NCBI GenBank assembly: GCA_037444075.1
Contig: JBBIND010000034.1
Coordinates: forward strand, 1-40,579
DNA: 40,579 bases
DNA from: JBBIND01 sp037444075
Lineage (GTDB): Bacteria; Acidobacteriota; Terriglobia; Bryobacterales; Bryobacteraceae
Direction: 5' to 3'
Shown here: one piece after another, positions 9,738 through 18,620 of the stretch
Layout: each line of letters starts with the position of its first letter
How positions within the stretch are numbered: the first letter of the stretch is position 1
Translations under genes and position numbers: made by a program
The notes under the pieces: model-generated
Seen by the model: the letters and a program-made list of their open reading frames with translations, nothing else
What the model was told of the DNA's origin: nothing
The model's database searches: none

Positions 9738-10891
9738 TGGTGATTGGTGTTCTGAGAGAGAGCGATCCGCTCGACAGCCGCGTAGCGCTCACGCCGCCGG
9801 TTGTGCGGCATCTTGTGGAGCGAGGGAATACGGTCTGGGTCGCCAGCGGCGCGGGAAACGGCGCCATGTACGCCGACGAGGACTACCTCCGGGCGGGCGC
9901 ACAGATCGGCAGCACGCCTGCGGACGTTATACGCCACGCAGGGTTGCTGTTGAAGATGTCCGTCCCCACACCCGAAGAGATGGCGCTGTGCGCGCGCGGG
10001 ACTGCGTTCATGGCCTTCTTTCATTTGGCAGCGGCCGAGTTCTCTCTTTTTGAGAGGCTGACCGAGCACGGTCTGACCGCGGTCGGCTATGAGATCATCG
10101 AGACCGGCGACGGCCGCCTCCCCGTGCTGGCAGCCGCCAGCGAGATGGCCGGGCAAATGACCGTCCCCCTGGCGGCGCACCTGCTGCGGTCAACCTCCGG
10201 CGGGCGAGGCATTCTGCTCGGCGGAAGCCCGGGTGTTCCCCCGGCGCACGTGGTCATCATCGGCGCCGGCACAGTGGGAAGCTGGGCAGCCCGGACCGCC
10301 CGGGCCGCGGGCGCCCGTGTCACCGTGCTGGACGCGGATGCGGAGAAATTGCGGTACTTGATGGCCACTCTGCCCAATGTCGCCACGGCATTCTCTGAGC
10401 CGGAATCGCTGGCCGCGGCGGTTGCCGATGCCGACGTTCTCATCGGCGCTGTTCTCATAGCGGGCGCTCGCTCACCGCATGTGGTCACCCAAGCCATGGT
10501 GGAGAGCATGAAACCCGGCGCCGTCGTGATTGACGTTTCCATTGACCAGGGCGGGTGCATTGAAACCAGCCGCCCGACCACCATCGCCGAGCCGACCTTC
10601 GTGCACGCCGGAATCGTTCATTACTGTGTGCCGAATCTGACCGCCGAGATGGGGCGCAGCGCTTCCACCGCCATCGCCCAGGCCATGTTGCCCTACCTGT
10701 CTCGAATCGGCGCGGACGGATTGGATGCAGCCGTTGCGGCTCTGCCGGAATTGGCGCGTGGCGTCTACACCTACAAAGGGGAGTGCGTCCACGCTGCCCT
10801 GGCTCGTACGTGGCACGTGCCGCGCCGAGATCTTGCCAGGCTCATCACGAGGGGAGGCGCCAGTGCAGCCGGGCAACCGCCGGTCCGGTAA
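9737..10891 (+). CDS. ald: alanine dehydrogenase (384 aa)
   Basis: This cytoplasmic NAD-dependent enzyme interconverts L-alanine with pyruvate and ammonia, and belongs to the AlaDH/PNT family. Diagnostic residues are present: Arg in DSRVALTP (substrate carboxylate), Lys in LLLKMSVPTPEE, His in FFHLAAAE, the Rossmann motif GAGTVGSWAAR near residue 180, and the catalytic Asp in DVSIDQGGC. Length is slightly above the typical 370 because of a C-terminal tail. It follows cydB by 51 bases on the same strand. Its product could balance NADH or supply pyruvate under O2 limitation, which would fit the neighbouring bd oxidase; that link is inference. Confidence 0.93.
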   Translation: MVIGVLRESDPLDSRVALTPPVVRHLVERGNTVWVASGAGNGAMYADEDYLRAGAQIGSTPADVIRHAGLLLKMSVPTPEEMALCARGTAFMAFFHLAAAEFSLFERLTEHGLTAVGYEIIETGDGRLPVLAAASEMAGQMTVPLAAHLLRSTSGGRGILLGGSPGVPPAHVVIIGAGTVGSWAARTARAAGARVTVLDADAEKLRYLMATLPNVATAFSEPESLAAAVADADVLIGAVLIAGARSPHVVTQAMVESMKPGAVVIDVSIDQGGCIETSRPTTIAEPTFVHAGIVHYCVPNLTAEMGRSASTAIAQAMLPYLSRIGADGLDAAVAALPELARGVYTYKGECVHAALARTWHVPRRDLARLITRGGASAAGQPPVR

Positions 10892-10935
10892 CAGCCGGAG
10901 GCGGGCTCTACGCTGTTCTCAAGCGCCCGAGCGGC

Positions 10936-11787
10936 TCAGACGCTGACCACGGGGCAAGGCGATTGGCGGATGATGGAGTAAGCGTTTGTCCGCAACCTCC
11001 CGAGAATGCCGACCGCCGAGCCGCGGCCGATCACCAGCAGATCCGCCTTGTACTCTTCAGCCGCCGTGCAGACCATCTCCGGAGCATCTCCACTCTCAAC
11101 GAAGATCTCCGCTTCCACTCCCGCCTTGTTGATTAACTTCGCCAGTTCTTCTTTGGCCTGTCCGGCCAATTGAAGCCGCCACTCCGGAGTTTCGATCTCC
11201 GGTGTGGCATGCACAAGCACCAGGCGCGCCTGGCAGGCTTCCGCCAGCGAGGCAGCCCAGTTCAGCGTGGCCCGGCTATGCCCGCCAAGGTCCACGGCGG
11301 TCACAATGGTGCGAAACCGTATCTGGTTCACCGCGGGCGCTTCTTCCAGGTGAACGCCCGTCCAGACAGGGCAGTCCGAATCATGCAGTACTTTGGCTGT
11401 CACGGACCCCAGGACAAAGCGGCGGAAAGGACCATACCCGTGCGTCGGCATCACGATCAGCCCCGCGCGTTCCGAGTGCGCGAAGTCTACGATGCGCCGC
11501 GCCGGATCGCCGTCGAGAAGCACCCGCCTGGCCTGCAATTCCGGGAGTTCACTCGTGAGGAACCCGTCCAACTGCTTCTGCAGTTGGGCTGAGCGGGCGG
11601 CGAACAACTCGTTCAGCACCGTGCCGCCCACTTCCATCGAACTGAACTCGTAGTGGGGAGGAGGCACGACGTGCAGCAGTATGACTTCCGAACCGAATCG
11701 CTCCGCCAGGGCCTCGACGTAGCGCGCCGCGCCTATGCAGCGGGCCGAAAAATCCACAGGCAGTACGATCCTAGCCAGTGAAAACAT
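10936..11787 (-). CDS. tandem universal stress protein (283 aa)
   Basis: Two UspA domains are fused head to tail. The first opens with SLARIVLPVDFSARC and ends with the glycine-rich nucleotide loop THGYGPFRRFVLGS...CPVWTG. The second opens with FRTIVTAVDLGGHSR and ends with VIGRGSAVGILGRL...CPVVSV. The start is set at ATG 11787, because it begins exactly at the domain and has GGAAGGGGG a few bases upstream; 22 extra codons further up lack support. It lies 160 bases beyond the NapC-type cytochrome gene on the same strand and may be the last gene of the cytochrome cluster. Stress or energy-state sensing by nucleotide binding is the family role. Confidence 0.9.
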   Translation of the reverse strand: MFSLARIVLPVDFSARCIGAARYVEALAERFGSEVILLHVVPPPHYEFSSMEVGGTVLNELFAARSAQLQKQLDGFLTSELPELQARRVLLDGDPARRIVDFAHSERAGLIVMPTHGYGPFRRFVLGSVTAKVLHDSDCPVWTGVHLEEAPAVNQIRFRTIVTAVDLGGHSRATLNWAASLAEACQARLVLVHATPEIETPEWRLQLAGQAKEELAKLINKAGVEAEIFVESGDAPEMVCTAAEEYKADLLVIGRGSAVGILGRLRTNAYSIIRQSPCPVVSV

Positions 11788-11947
11788 GAGCCATTCCCCC
11801 TTCCAACAGTGTGCTCCGATCGCCCGCTCCGCAGCCAGCCCACGCGCAGGCATCTAAAGGCAATCGAACAAAACCGTTGACAGATGCTCGTTTGGGGCAG
11901 GCGGCCCGTAACGCCGGGTCCGCTTTCCCCAGATCATCCTACTGGCT

Positions 11948-13402
11948 TTACTGGGCGGACGCAAGACCGAGATCGCTGAGGATCTTCGGATTCTGTTCCT
12001 CCATGGCGAGAAGCTGATGGCAGGCGTTGCAGTCCTGCGTGATCGTCTTGCCGTCGGACGCGGCCTTGATGTCGTCATGGCAGCGGAAGCAACCCGGGAA
12101 CTCCGTGTGGCCGGTGTTGTTGGGGTAGGTCCCCCAAGTGACGCGCATTTCAGGGAAGATGTTGCGGTTGAAGATGCCCAACAGACCTTCGGCGGCGCGT
12201 TGCACTTCCGCCCGGCGCTTGTTGAAGATTTCCGGATAATTCTCCCGGTAGTAGGTGTCTAAGGCGGTGGCGATGGCCAGTTGCGCTTCTTTCCCCGAGG
12301 CATAGCTTCTCTGGAGGATTTCCACGCCCACCTTCTTGACGTAGGGCAGGTTGTTGGGGATGCGGCGGGCGGCCATAGCGCGGTCCATGGCGCGGTCCGG
12401 CGTTTCGAAGGCGTGGGTCGGGCGATTGTGACAATCCATGCAGTCCATCTCACGCACCGGCAGGCGCTTGATTTCCTCCGGGTCAGTGTCGGGCGCCACA
12501 AAGGTAATGGGTTCCATGCCCGGCAGAGTCCACTCCACCCAGACGATCTCCTGCCGCTGCCGGTCGCGGTGTGCGTACCGCAAATGGACGCCCTCACCCA
12601 GGTGAACGCCATGGATCCCGGGACCCAACCTGCCGCCGCCAATACGGAGCAGCAGCACGTTGAGGCTCTCCGTGTTGGCCTCGTCTTCGGCGTACCGGCG
12701 TGAAATGCGCAGGCGATCCTCACCGTATTTTTGAGGCCAGTGGCAGGTTTCGCAGGTTTCCCGCGCGGGGCGCAGGTTCTCAACCGGCGCAGGAATCGGG
12801 CGTGGGTAGGTATTGAACGCCACGGCGAACACCTGTGCCACGCCGGAGAGTTTGCTGCGGACGAACCATGGGGCGCCGCTGCCTATGTGGCACTCCACGC
12901 ACTCCACGCGCGAGTGAGGTGAATTCTGATAGGCGGCGTATTCCGGGTGCATCACCGTGTGGCAGGTCTGCCCGCAGAATGTGACGCTGTCCATGTAGGT
13001 GACGGCCCGGTAAGTTAACTGGCTGCCAATCAACAGGTTGGCGCAGGTCGTCAGGGCGACGAAGATGACCAGCCGACGGAATTCGACGTTCCTCAGGTCT
13101 ACCGGGGGGAATTTTGCCGGATACTTGCCCATCCGGCTCTCCCGGCGGAATTTGATGTAGCTCCCGAGCGGTATGAGGAGGAGTCCTCCGAAGAACAACC
13201 CCGGGAGGACCATGAAGGCCATGATCCCGAGGTAGGGATGATCCACGTGGCCCCTCCACATGGTCGGCAGCAGGAACAGCCAAAGCAGCCCGGCGGTAGT
13301 CACCAAAACCACGCCGGCCAAGCTGATGGCATTGTTGGAAAGGTGGACCAGTGGCGAAAGTAGTTCCTTGGATCGGGCGTGCAGCCTGCGAATCGGGCTC
13401 AT
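11948..13402 (-). CDS. NapC/NirT-type membrane-anchored multihaem cytochrome c (484 aa)
   Basis: This is an inner-membrane quinol dehydrogenase-type cytochrome. Two hydrophobic helices near residues 26-50 and 60-85 and another near 112-130 precede the haem region. Haem-binding motifs are FCGQTCH (an unusual C-x3-CH, near residue 142), CVECH, CETCH, CMDCH, CFRCH and CNACH, giving five canonical sites and one variant. A Met three residues after the first CH (TVM) fits the special NapC/NrfH first haem. The C-terminal extension with the last two haems goes beyond NapC and recalls the larger ImcH-like proteins of Geobacter. It starts 50 bases after the 19-haem gene and is probably co-transcribed. 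It would pass quinol electrons to periplasmic cytochromes. Confidence 0.88.
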   Translation of the reverse strand: MSPIRRLHARSKELLSPLVHLSNNAISLAGVVLVTTAGLLWLFLLPTMWRGHVDHPYLGIMAFMVLPGLFFGGLLLIPLGSYIKFRRESRMGKYPAKFPPVDLRNVEFRRLVIFVALTTCANLLIGSQLTYRAVTYMDSVTFCGQTCHTVMHPEYAAYQNSPHSRVECVECHIGSGAPWFVRSKLSGVAQVFAVAFNTYPRPIPAPVENLRPARETCETCHWPQKYGEDRLRISRRYAEDEANTESLNVLLLRIGGGRLGPGIHGVHLGEGVHLRYAHRDRQRQEIVWVEWTLPGMEPITFVAPDTDPEEIKRLPVREMDCMDCHNRPTHAFETPDRAMDRAMAARRIPNNLPYVKKVGVEILQRSYASGKEAQLAIATALDTYYRENYPEIFNKRRAEVQRAAEGLLGIFNRNIFPEMRVTWGTYPNNTGHTEFPGCFRCHDDIKAASDGKTITQDCNACHQLLAMEEQNPKILSDLGLASAQ

Positions 13403-13452
13403 GACTCTTTATATATATATATCAGCATCGTTGATACTACCGGCCCATGAGG

Positions 13453-16250
13453 CTACCGGTAGGAGAAGATCATTGCGTACAAGATGAGGACGATCATGGA
13501 CAAGCCAATAGCGAGCGCCGCGAAACCGAACCGCCTCCAGATCTTGAGCAGAATCGTCGGGGGCGCGGGCATCAAGTGCTTCTCCAGTTCCCCTTTTTCC
13601 AACATTTCCTGGTATTCCCTTGGCCGGTCATGCTTGAACTCCTCAAGCGGCATGCCCCCGGTGAAGATGACGGTGTCGATAGGGAACTTCTCCGGCCGGA
13701 AGTGCGTGTTGAAGAAGTGGATGGTAAAGATAAAGCCCACCGCCAGGAGCGCTTCGTCACTGTGGATGGTGGTGGCGACATTGATGAACCAGCCCGGCAG
13801 GACGCGCGTGAACAGCTCCGGGAACCAGAGCAGCAGACCGGTGCTGCCGATGACGGCCACGCCCCAGAAAACGGCCAGATAGTCAAACTTCTCCCAGTAA
13901 GTCCAGCGCCCATATTGCGGGCGGTCTCCCTTGCCGAGGAACCACTTGACGGACTGCACGAATTCCTGCCAGTCAGTCTTGTTGGGCACCATGCTCTGCG
14001 CGCCGAAGATGAATTCCTTCAGGCTCCTGCCTTCCTTCCTCCGCTTGCGATTCAGGTCCCACAGGTGGATGCCGAAATACGCAAAGGTGACCAGCGCCCC
14101 CAGCCGGTGAATCCAACCGGCGGCCTCAAAGCCACCCATCAGGCGTGCCAGGACTTTTGCCCACGGAGCGTAGGAAAACTTCAGGATCATGCCGGTGAGC
14201 GCCAGGCTGAGGAAGCTGAAGATCACCATCAGGTGCAGGTTGCGGTGCAGTGGCTGGAAGCGCCGCACGTACAACTGCCCGGCATGGCCGTTGGAGGCCT
14301 TTACCTGCCTGCGGTATTCGAGCGAACGGGGCAGCCACATCAGCGTGTGCGTGGTCGCCACCAGAAGGGTTCCGATCAACAGGGAGGTCATTCCCCAGAA
14401 GGTGTAGAACAGGAACGGATACTTGTCCGGATCGTGGTGCGTGGCGTGAGTCAGATAACCGGCAAACCTGCGGTGTGAGCCGGGATGGCATTTTCCGCAG
14501 GTCGCTACGATGTTGTTACGGCTGAGGCGGGAGCGCGGGTCCGTGGTGGGCAGGATGTCGTGCGCTCCGTGGCAGTCGTAGCACTTGGCGGTCTTGTCGT
14601 AACCGAGCGTGGAGACCTTCCCGTGGAAAGTATCGAAGTAGGTCTTGGTGATCTCTTCGTGGCAGCGGCCGCACTGCTGCATGATGTGGAGCCGGAAGTC
14701 CGTCAGGTCCGTCCGGCGGATGGCGTGCGCCGAGTGGCAGTCGCTGCAATTCGGCACCGGCTTGCCGGACGTGTTCACGGAAGGCGAGTGAATGCTGAGG
14801 GTGAACTGATCCAGGATGCCGCGGTGGCAGCGCCCGCAGGTTTCGGCCACGTTCTTGGGGTTTACGCTCGATTCGGGGTCCTTGCCGGGCAGCTCTCTGT
14901 GAGCCGTGTGGCAATCGGCGCAGGTGGCAGTGACGGTCAACCCGCTCGCCAGCAAGCCTTTGCCGTGAATGCTCTCCACGTAATGCTCTACGGCGCTTAC
15001 CGGCCGTGCCGTTCGGCGCACGGCCGCGCGTTGTCCTGCACGGTGGCAGTTGGCGCACAGCGATGGCACATTCAGCGAAAAGGTGGGAGAGTGGGTTTCA
15101 TTCTTGCCCATGACGCCGTGCGTACCGTGGCAATCCCGGCAGGCGGGAGCGTCCGGGCTGCCCTGCGCCAGCAGCGTTCCGTGGGTGCTCCGGCTATGAT
15201 CGCGCACCGCTTCGGCGTGACAGATAGAGCAGTCTACCTTCGGCTCCATGGTGCGGCAGGGACGGTCACGGCCCGGACTCCCGCCGGTGTGACATTGTAT
15301 ACACGCCGTCCGGGAATGGCGGGACCGCGCGAGTTCATCCTGATGGACGTACAGCGAAAGCGTCCGGCCGCCCCGGGTGACCTTCAAGTCCGGGTTGGCG
15401 TGGCACTGCATGCAATCCCGGTCAGACATTCCCTTGGCGTAAAAGACGCGCCGGACCTTGTGCGGCTCGTGGCAGTCGACACACGCCGGAATGGCCTGCG
15501 GCTGTTTCTCCCAGAGTTCCCCCCGGATCACCTTCCGGTGCACGGCCTCGATCTGCGCATGGCACTTGGCACAGGTCTTGGCAATGTTCTGCGCGGCGAT
15601 GGAGCTCCGCTTGTCCGTGTGCGGCAGCGTAAAGTGAGCGGTGTGGCAACTCGTGCAAACTGCCGTCACCGTCAGGCCCCGGCGGAATAACCCCTCGCCG
15701 TGAATACTGTCCACGTAATTGCCAAGGATGTTGTTCTGGGGGATGTTGTGCGTCAGATGGACAGGAGAACCTTCGCGGTGGCAGCGCCCGCAGAGGCGCG
15801 GTATTTCCATGGTGGAAGTGACCGAGCGAGGGTCGGAGGAGCGCAGGATGCTATGGTTTCCGTGGCATCCCGCACAGGTGGGGGCCATCCGGTCGCCGCG
15901 GCGGAGCGCCCGCCCGTGCAGGCTCTCCATGTGTTGCTCTTCCTGAGCATCGTGGCAGGCGCCGCATTCCACAGGCTTCAGCTTCTCGGCGTGCGGCATG
16001 TCCTGCCCGGCCAGGTCGAGATGGCAGTTGGTGCATTCCAGTTCGGCGTGCGGGGACTGCCGGAGGGAGTTGGCGTCAAAAGGCGGCGGTGTCCCTGCCT
16101 GACGCCTCCCGCTCCGCCTGCCGGGTTCGTGGCAAGCGGCGCAATCTTCCGAACCGGGGAGAGGCTTAGCCTGTTGAGCGTAGACAGCGAACGCACTCCC
16201 CCCCAAAGCAACACAAGAACGGCAAGAGGCACTCGCTTAGCCCTTTTCAC
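13453..16250 (-). CDS. 19-haem cytochrome c fused to a quinone-type cytochrome b domain, apparent frameshift in signal peptide
   Basis: A periplasmic region with nineteen CXXCH motifs (first CAACH, last CGKCH) over about 600 residues precedes a C-terminal cytochrome b domain of about six helices with several His residues. Such a layout moves electrons between the quinone pool and periplasmic partners; CbcL of Geobacter has the same order with nine c haems. The continuous frame begins only at a TTG at 16206, inside the signal peptide. In the next frame, GTG 16250 is preceded by GGGGGGAA and encodes MKRAKRVPLAVLVLLWGG; adding one G to the G7 run at 16198-16204 joins it to SAFAVYAQQA and gives a complete signal peptide and 932 residues. 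The gene is driven by a sigma-54 promoter and is followed by the NapC-type gene. Confidence 0.85.
16198..16204 (-). repeat. G7 homopolymer at signal-peptide frameshift
   Basis: Seven G on the coding (minus) strand lie between codon 15 and the Ala-rich cleavage region of the 19-haem cytochrome. Eight G would restore one frame from GTG 16250. This is either a sequencing or consensus error in a homopolymer, or a slipped-strand switch. Confidence 0.8.
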
Positions 16251-16303
16251 CGAGTTGACATTCCCCCCAACGGTCGCGGGCAATGGCCCGCTGTCAAGGT
16301 AAG

Positions 16304-16319
16304 CGCAATCAGAGTGCCA
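16304..16319 (-). promoter_or_regulatory. sigma-54 (-24/-12) promoter of the 19-haem cytochrome
   Basis: On the minus strand TGGCAC-TCTGA-TTGCG matches the RpoN consensus at every invariant position, with the GG and GC doublets twelve bases apart. The predicted start near 16294 gives a leader of about 44 nt before GTG 16250 and its GGGGGGAA ribosome site. This promoter needs an AAA+ activator, and one is encoded at 20317-21663. Confidence 0.8.
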
Positions 16320-16378
16320 AAACCAGCCGGCTTATTTCCTTAGGCGGATCAACAGTTTGAAAAACCGGACCAAAGAGG

Positions 16379-16419
16379 GTGGGGGGAATTCCACACATTC
16401 GTGTCGGAAAATCCCCCAC
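16379..16419. promoter_or_regulatory. 41-bp imperfect palindrome, candidate activator site (or terminator hairpin)
   Basis: Plus-strand arm GTGGGGGGAATTCCACACA (16379-16397) and arm TGTCGGAAAATCCCCCAC (16402-16419) are inverted copies with one bulged base and few mismatches around a short centre. The dyad lies about 85-125 bp upstream of the predicted sigma-54 start, which is where enhancer-binding proteins usually bind. It also begins about 9 bases past the stop of the 9-haem gene, so it could act as that gene's terminator, though no T-run follows. Confidence 0.55.
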
Positions 16420-16427
16420 TCTGCCGG

Positions 16428-18161
16428 TCAGTGGTGGTCGCCCAGGTTGATGTCGGAGCCGCCCATGGGTCTATGGCCGCTACCCGGTTTGACAGGCTCC
16501 GGCGAGATGTAACCTGGACCCCTGTGGATCTTCCATTTCCGGACACTCAGGCCGGTCAGCCACGCCGGGTCCATCGGGTAGACGTCGGGATCGAAAATGA
16601 CCGCGTAGAAATGCCAAACGACGATGGCCAGAGTGGCCAGCACCGCTTCGTAGAAGTGAACAGTCACGGCAATGTCGAGCCAACTCTTGGGCAAAAACTT
16701 CAACATCAGGTTGTTCGCCCAGAGCATGATGCCGGAAATGGCCATCAGCGCCGTGCCCCACACCACGGCCCAGTATTCGGCCTTCTCGATGTAGCTGTGG
16801 GAAGAGCGATGCGGCCGCTCCCGGAGGAACCCCAAGCTGTAGGCCATGCCCTGGACGCCTTCTTTGACATCGGACGCCCTGGGCATCAACTCCAGCCAGT
16901 GGTGGCGCAGTTGCCTGCTGACGAACAGCGTGATGACGTGCAGAACGCCCGCGGCAATCATCACCACACCGGCAATGCGGTGCAGGATGCCCCGGATTGG
17001 CCACTGAGCCTCCCACATGATGAGCGGTTTGGACCAGAATTGCTCCGGGTACTTCAGGGCGAACCCGGTCCACACCAGCACGATGAAGGAAACCGCCAGT
17101 AAGCCGTGCTGGATGCGCTCCCAGGGGTACATGCGCATCTCCGGTTGCGGGCTGGCCGCCGGGTGCGGCGGCGGGCCGATCAGACGCAGCTTGAACAACT
17201 TACGCACCCAATCGCCGGCCTGGTGCAGGAACATCAGGCCGATCGTCAGGGGGATAACGATCAGGTAGAAAACCCTCACGAGCCGGGCGAGTTCGGGTTC
17301 TTCGCCCCCCGCGATGACGTGAATGGGTCCGAGCGCAAAGCGCTCCCCGGCGCCGGGGTGGCATTTGCCGCAGGTTTCCGGCAGCCTGTCCGGATGCGTC
17401 CTCGAGTGCGGGTCCGACGAGGGCAGAACGTCATGATGGCCGTGGCAGGAGGCGCAGCTGGCAACCGTCTGTGAGCCGGCCCGCGCCGCCAAGCCGTGGA
17501 AAGAGGAATCAAAACTCGTCAGCCTGTCGGTAGGCAGCCCGAAACGCCTGGAAAGCCGCACGTCTCCATGGCAACGCCCGCAGGTCTCGCGGATATTGCC
17601 GAGGCGGACTTCCGACTCCGGTTCCTTGGCCCCCAGGATGGCGTGCTCGCCGTGACAATCCGTGCAGACCGGGGCGTTCAGAATACCCCGTTCTACGTCG
17701 CCCCCGTGCACGCTTCTCTTGAATTTCTCAGCGGCGTCGCTGTGGCACATGCCGCAAGTTTCCACAACCTCTTTGCGGAAAGCCGCTGTCCGGTACGGCT
17801 TGGCCTCATGCACATCGCCGTGGCACATGTCGCAACCCGGGGCGGCGGCATTACCCTGTTCGGCTGCCCTCCCGTGGACGCTCTTGGCGTGGTCGCGCAC
17901 AATGTCTTCGTGGCAGTTGGCGCAAGCGACTTTAGGCGCACCTTCGGGATGAGGAAATTCTTCCTTCTTGGGGTGACACTTCAGGCACCCCACGGACATG
18001 TGCGCCGACAGGCTGAGTTTCTTGCCCTGGTCGTGGCATCCAGCGCAAGCTGTCTCCGCGGGCGGGGACTGGCTCAGCAAAGGCGCAGACCCTGCCAGGA
18101 ACAGGAGACCCGTGCCAAGCAGATGGCAGACGACATTGCGAGCCCAAAGTCTGAAAAGCAT
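16428..18161 (-). CDS. 9-haem cytochrome c fused to a cytochrome b domain (CbcL-like, 577 aa)
   Basis: A signal peptide (MLFRLWARNVVCHLLGTG...) leads to nine CXXCH motifs (CAGCH, CLKCH, CANCH, CDMCH, CGMCH, CTDCH, CGRCH, CASCH, CGKCH) in about 280 residues. A membrane domain of the formate-dehydrogenase-gamma/HydC type follows, with helices carrying His (for example WERIQHGLLAVSFIVLVWTG, ILHRIAGVVMIAAGVLHVI). Nine c haems followed by a dihaem b domain is the order of Geobacter CbcL, an inner-membrane quinol oxidase for low-potential extracellular respiration. The start is ATG 18161, since an in-frame TAA lies just upstream. It sits immediately downstream of the small membrane protein, separated by an assembly gap. 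Confidence 0.88.
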   Translation of the reverse strand: MLFRLWARNVVCHLLGTGLLFLAGSAPLLSQSPPAETACAGCHDQGKKLSLSAHMSVGCLKCHPKKEEFPHPEGAPKVACANCHEDIVRDHAKSVHGRAAEQGNAAAPGCDMCHGDVHEAKPYRTAAFRKEVVETCGMCHSDAAEKFKRSVHGGDVERGILNAPVCTDCHGEHAILGAKEPESEVRLGNIRETCGRCHGDVRLSRRFGLPTDRLTSFDSSFHGLAARAGSQTVASCASCHGHHDVLPSSDPHSRTHPDRLPETCGKCHPGAGERFALGPIHVIAGGEEPELARLVRVFYLIVIPLTIGLMFLHQAGDWVRKLFKLRLIGPPPHPAASPQPEMRMYPWERIQHGLLAVSFIVLVWTGFALKYPEQFWSKPLIMWEAQWPIRGILHRIAGVVMIAAGVLHVITLFVSRQLRHHWLELMPRASDVKEGVQGMAYSLGFLRERPHRSSHSYIEKAEYWAVVWGTALMAISGIMLWANNLMLKFLPKSWLDIAVTVHFYEAVLATLAIVVWHFYAVIFDPDVYPMDPAWLTGLSVRKWKIHRGPGYISPEPVKPGSGHRPMGGSDINLGDHH

Positions 18162-18213
18162 GAATCGTTAGACAACCTTTCTTTTTTCTTTTGAAGCTGA
18201 ACTCCAGGCTCAG

Positions 18214-18223
18214 NNNNNNNNNN
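18214..18223. other. assembly gap (10 N)
   Basis: The ten N form a scaffold join of unknown true length. It removes the C-terminus of the two-helix membrane protein and may hide bases upstream of the 9-haem cytochrome. Confidence 0.99.
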
Positions 18224-18488
18224 TGTCAGTCGTGAATTTCAGGTAGAAATAGGCAGCCACGATGGCCAACCCCAGCACGACCAGCAAGACGGTCAGGATC
18301 TTTCCCCAGCGGTCGATCACCTCCAGCCTGCGGGCGATTGCCGTCTGCTGGGTCACGGCAGCGTCGGATCCGCGTCCCAAGTGTAACGTGTCGTCTTCTT
18401 TGGCCGTGATGGTCCGCCGGCAGATAGCGAGCACGAGTATAACCACCAGAATTGCAGCCCAGGCAATGGCGAATGGCAGCAGATTCAT
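18224..18488 (-). CDS. unknown two-helix membrane protein, 3' end lost in gap (88 aa visible)
   Basis: I do not recognise a named family. Two hydrophobic helices (about residues 3-22 and 63-83) flank a polar middle with CRRTITAKEDD and VTQQTAIARRLEVIDRWGK. A strong GAGGAGG lies ahead of the ATG at 18488. The frame is open into the N run, so the C-terminus is missing. Its position just before the 9-haem c/b cytochrome suggests an accessory or anchoring role in that complex; this is inference. Confidence 0.7.
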
Positions 18489-18620
18489 CGTTGCACCTCC
18501 TCGGTGTTTATCCCTGTCGGCCCGGGGGCTTGGCCACCCGTGGGCCGGCTGCAGCTGACGTTGTACGCGGGCATGGATGGGAGCGCCAAGTCGCCGACGC
18601 CACCCAGCCCAGACATTACT

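Noticed and set aside
13410..13422. TA-repeat (TATATATATATAT) between the 19-haem and NapC-type genes as a promoter
   Set aside because: A simple dinucleotide repeat with no -35 partner in either strand; the two genes are only 50 bases apart and look co-transcribed.
14485..15690. A 401-codon plus-strand frame across the 19-haem cytochrome
   Set aside because: The opposite strand carries nineteen evenly spaced CXXCH motifs; the plus frame is a Val/Ala/Arg-rich shadow.
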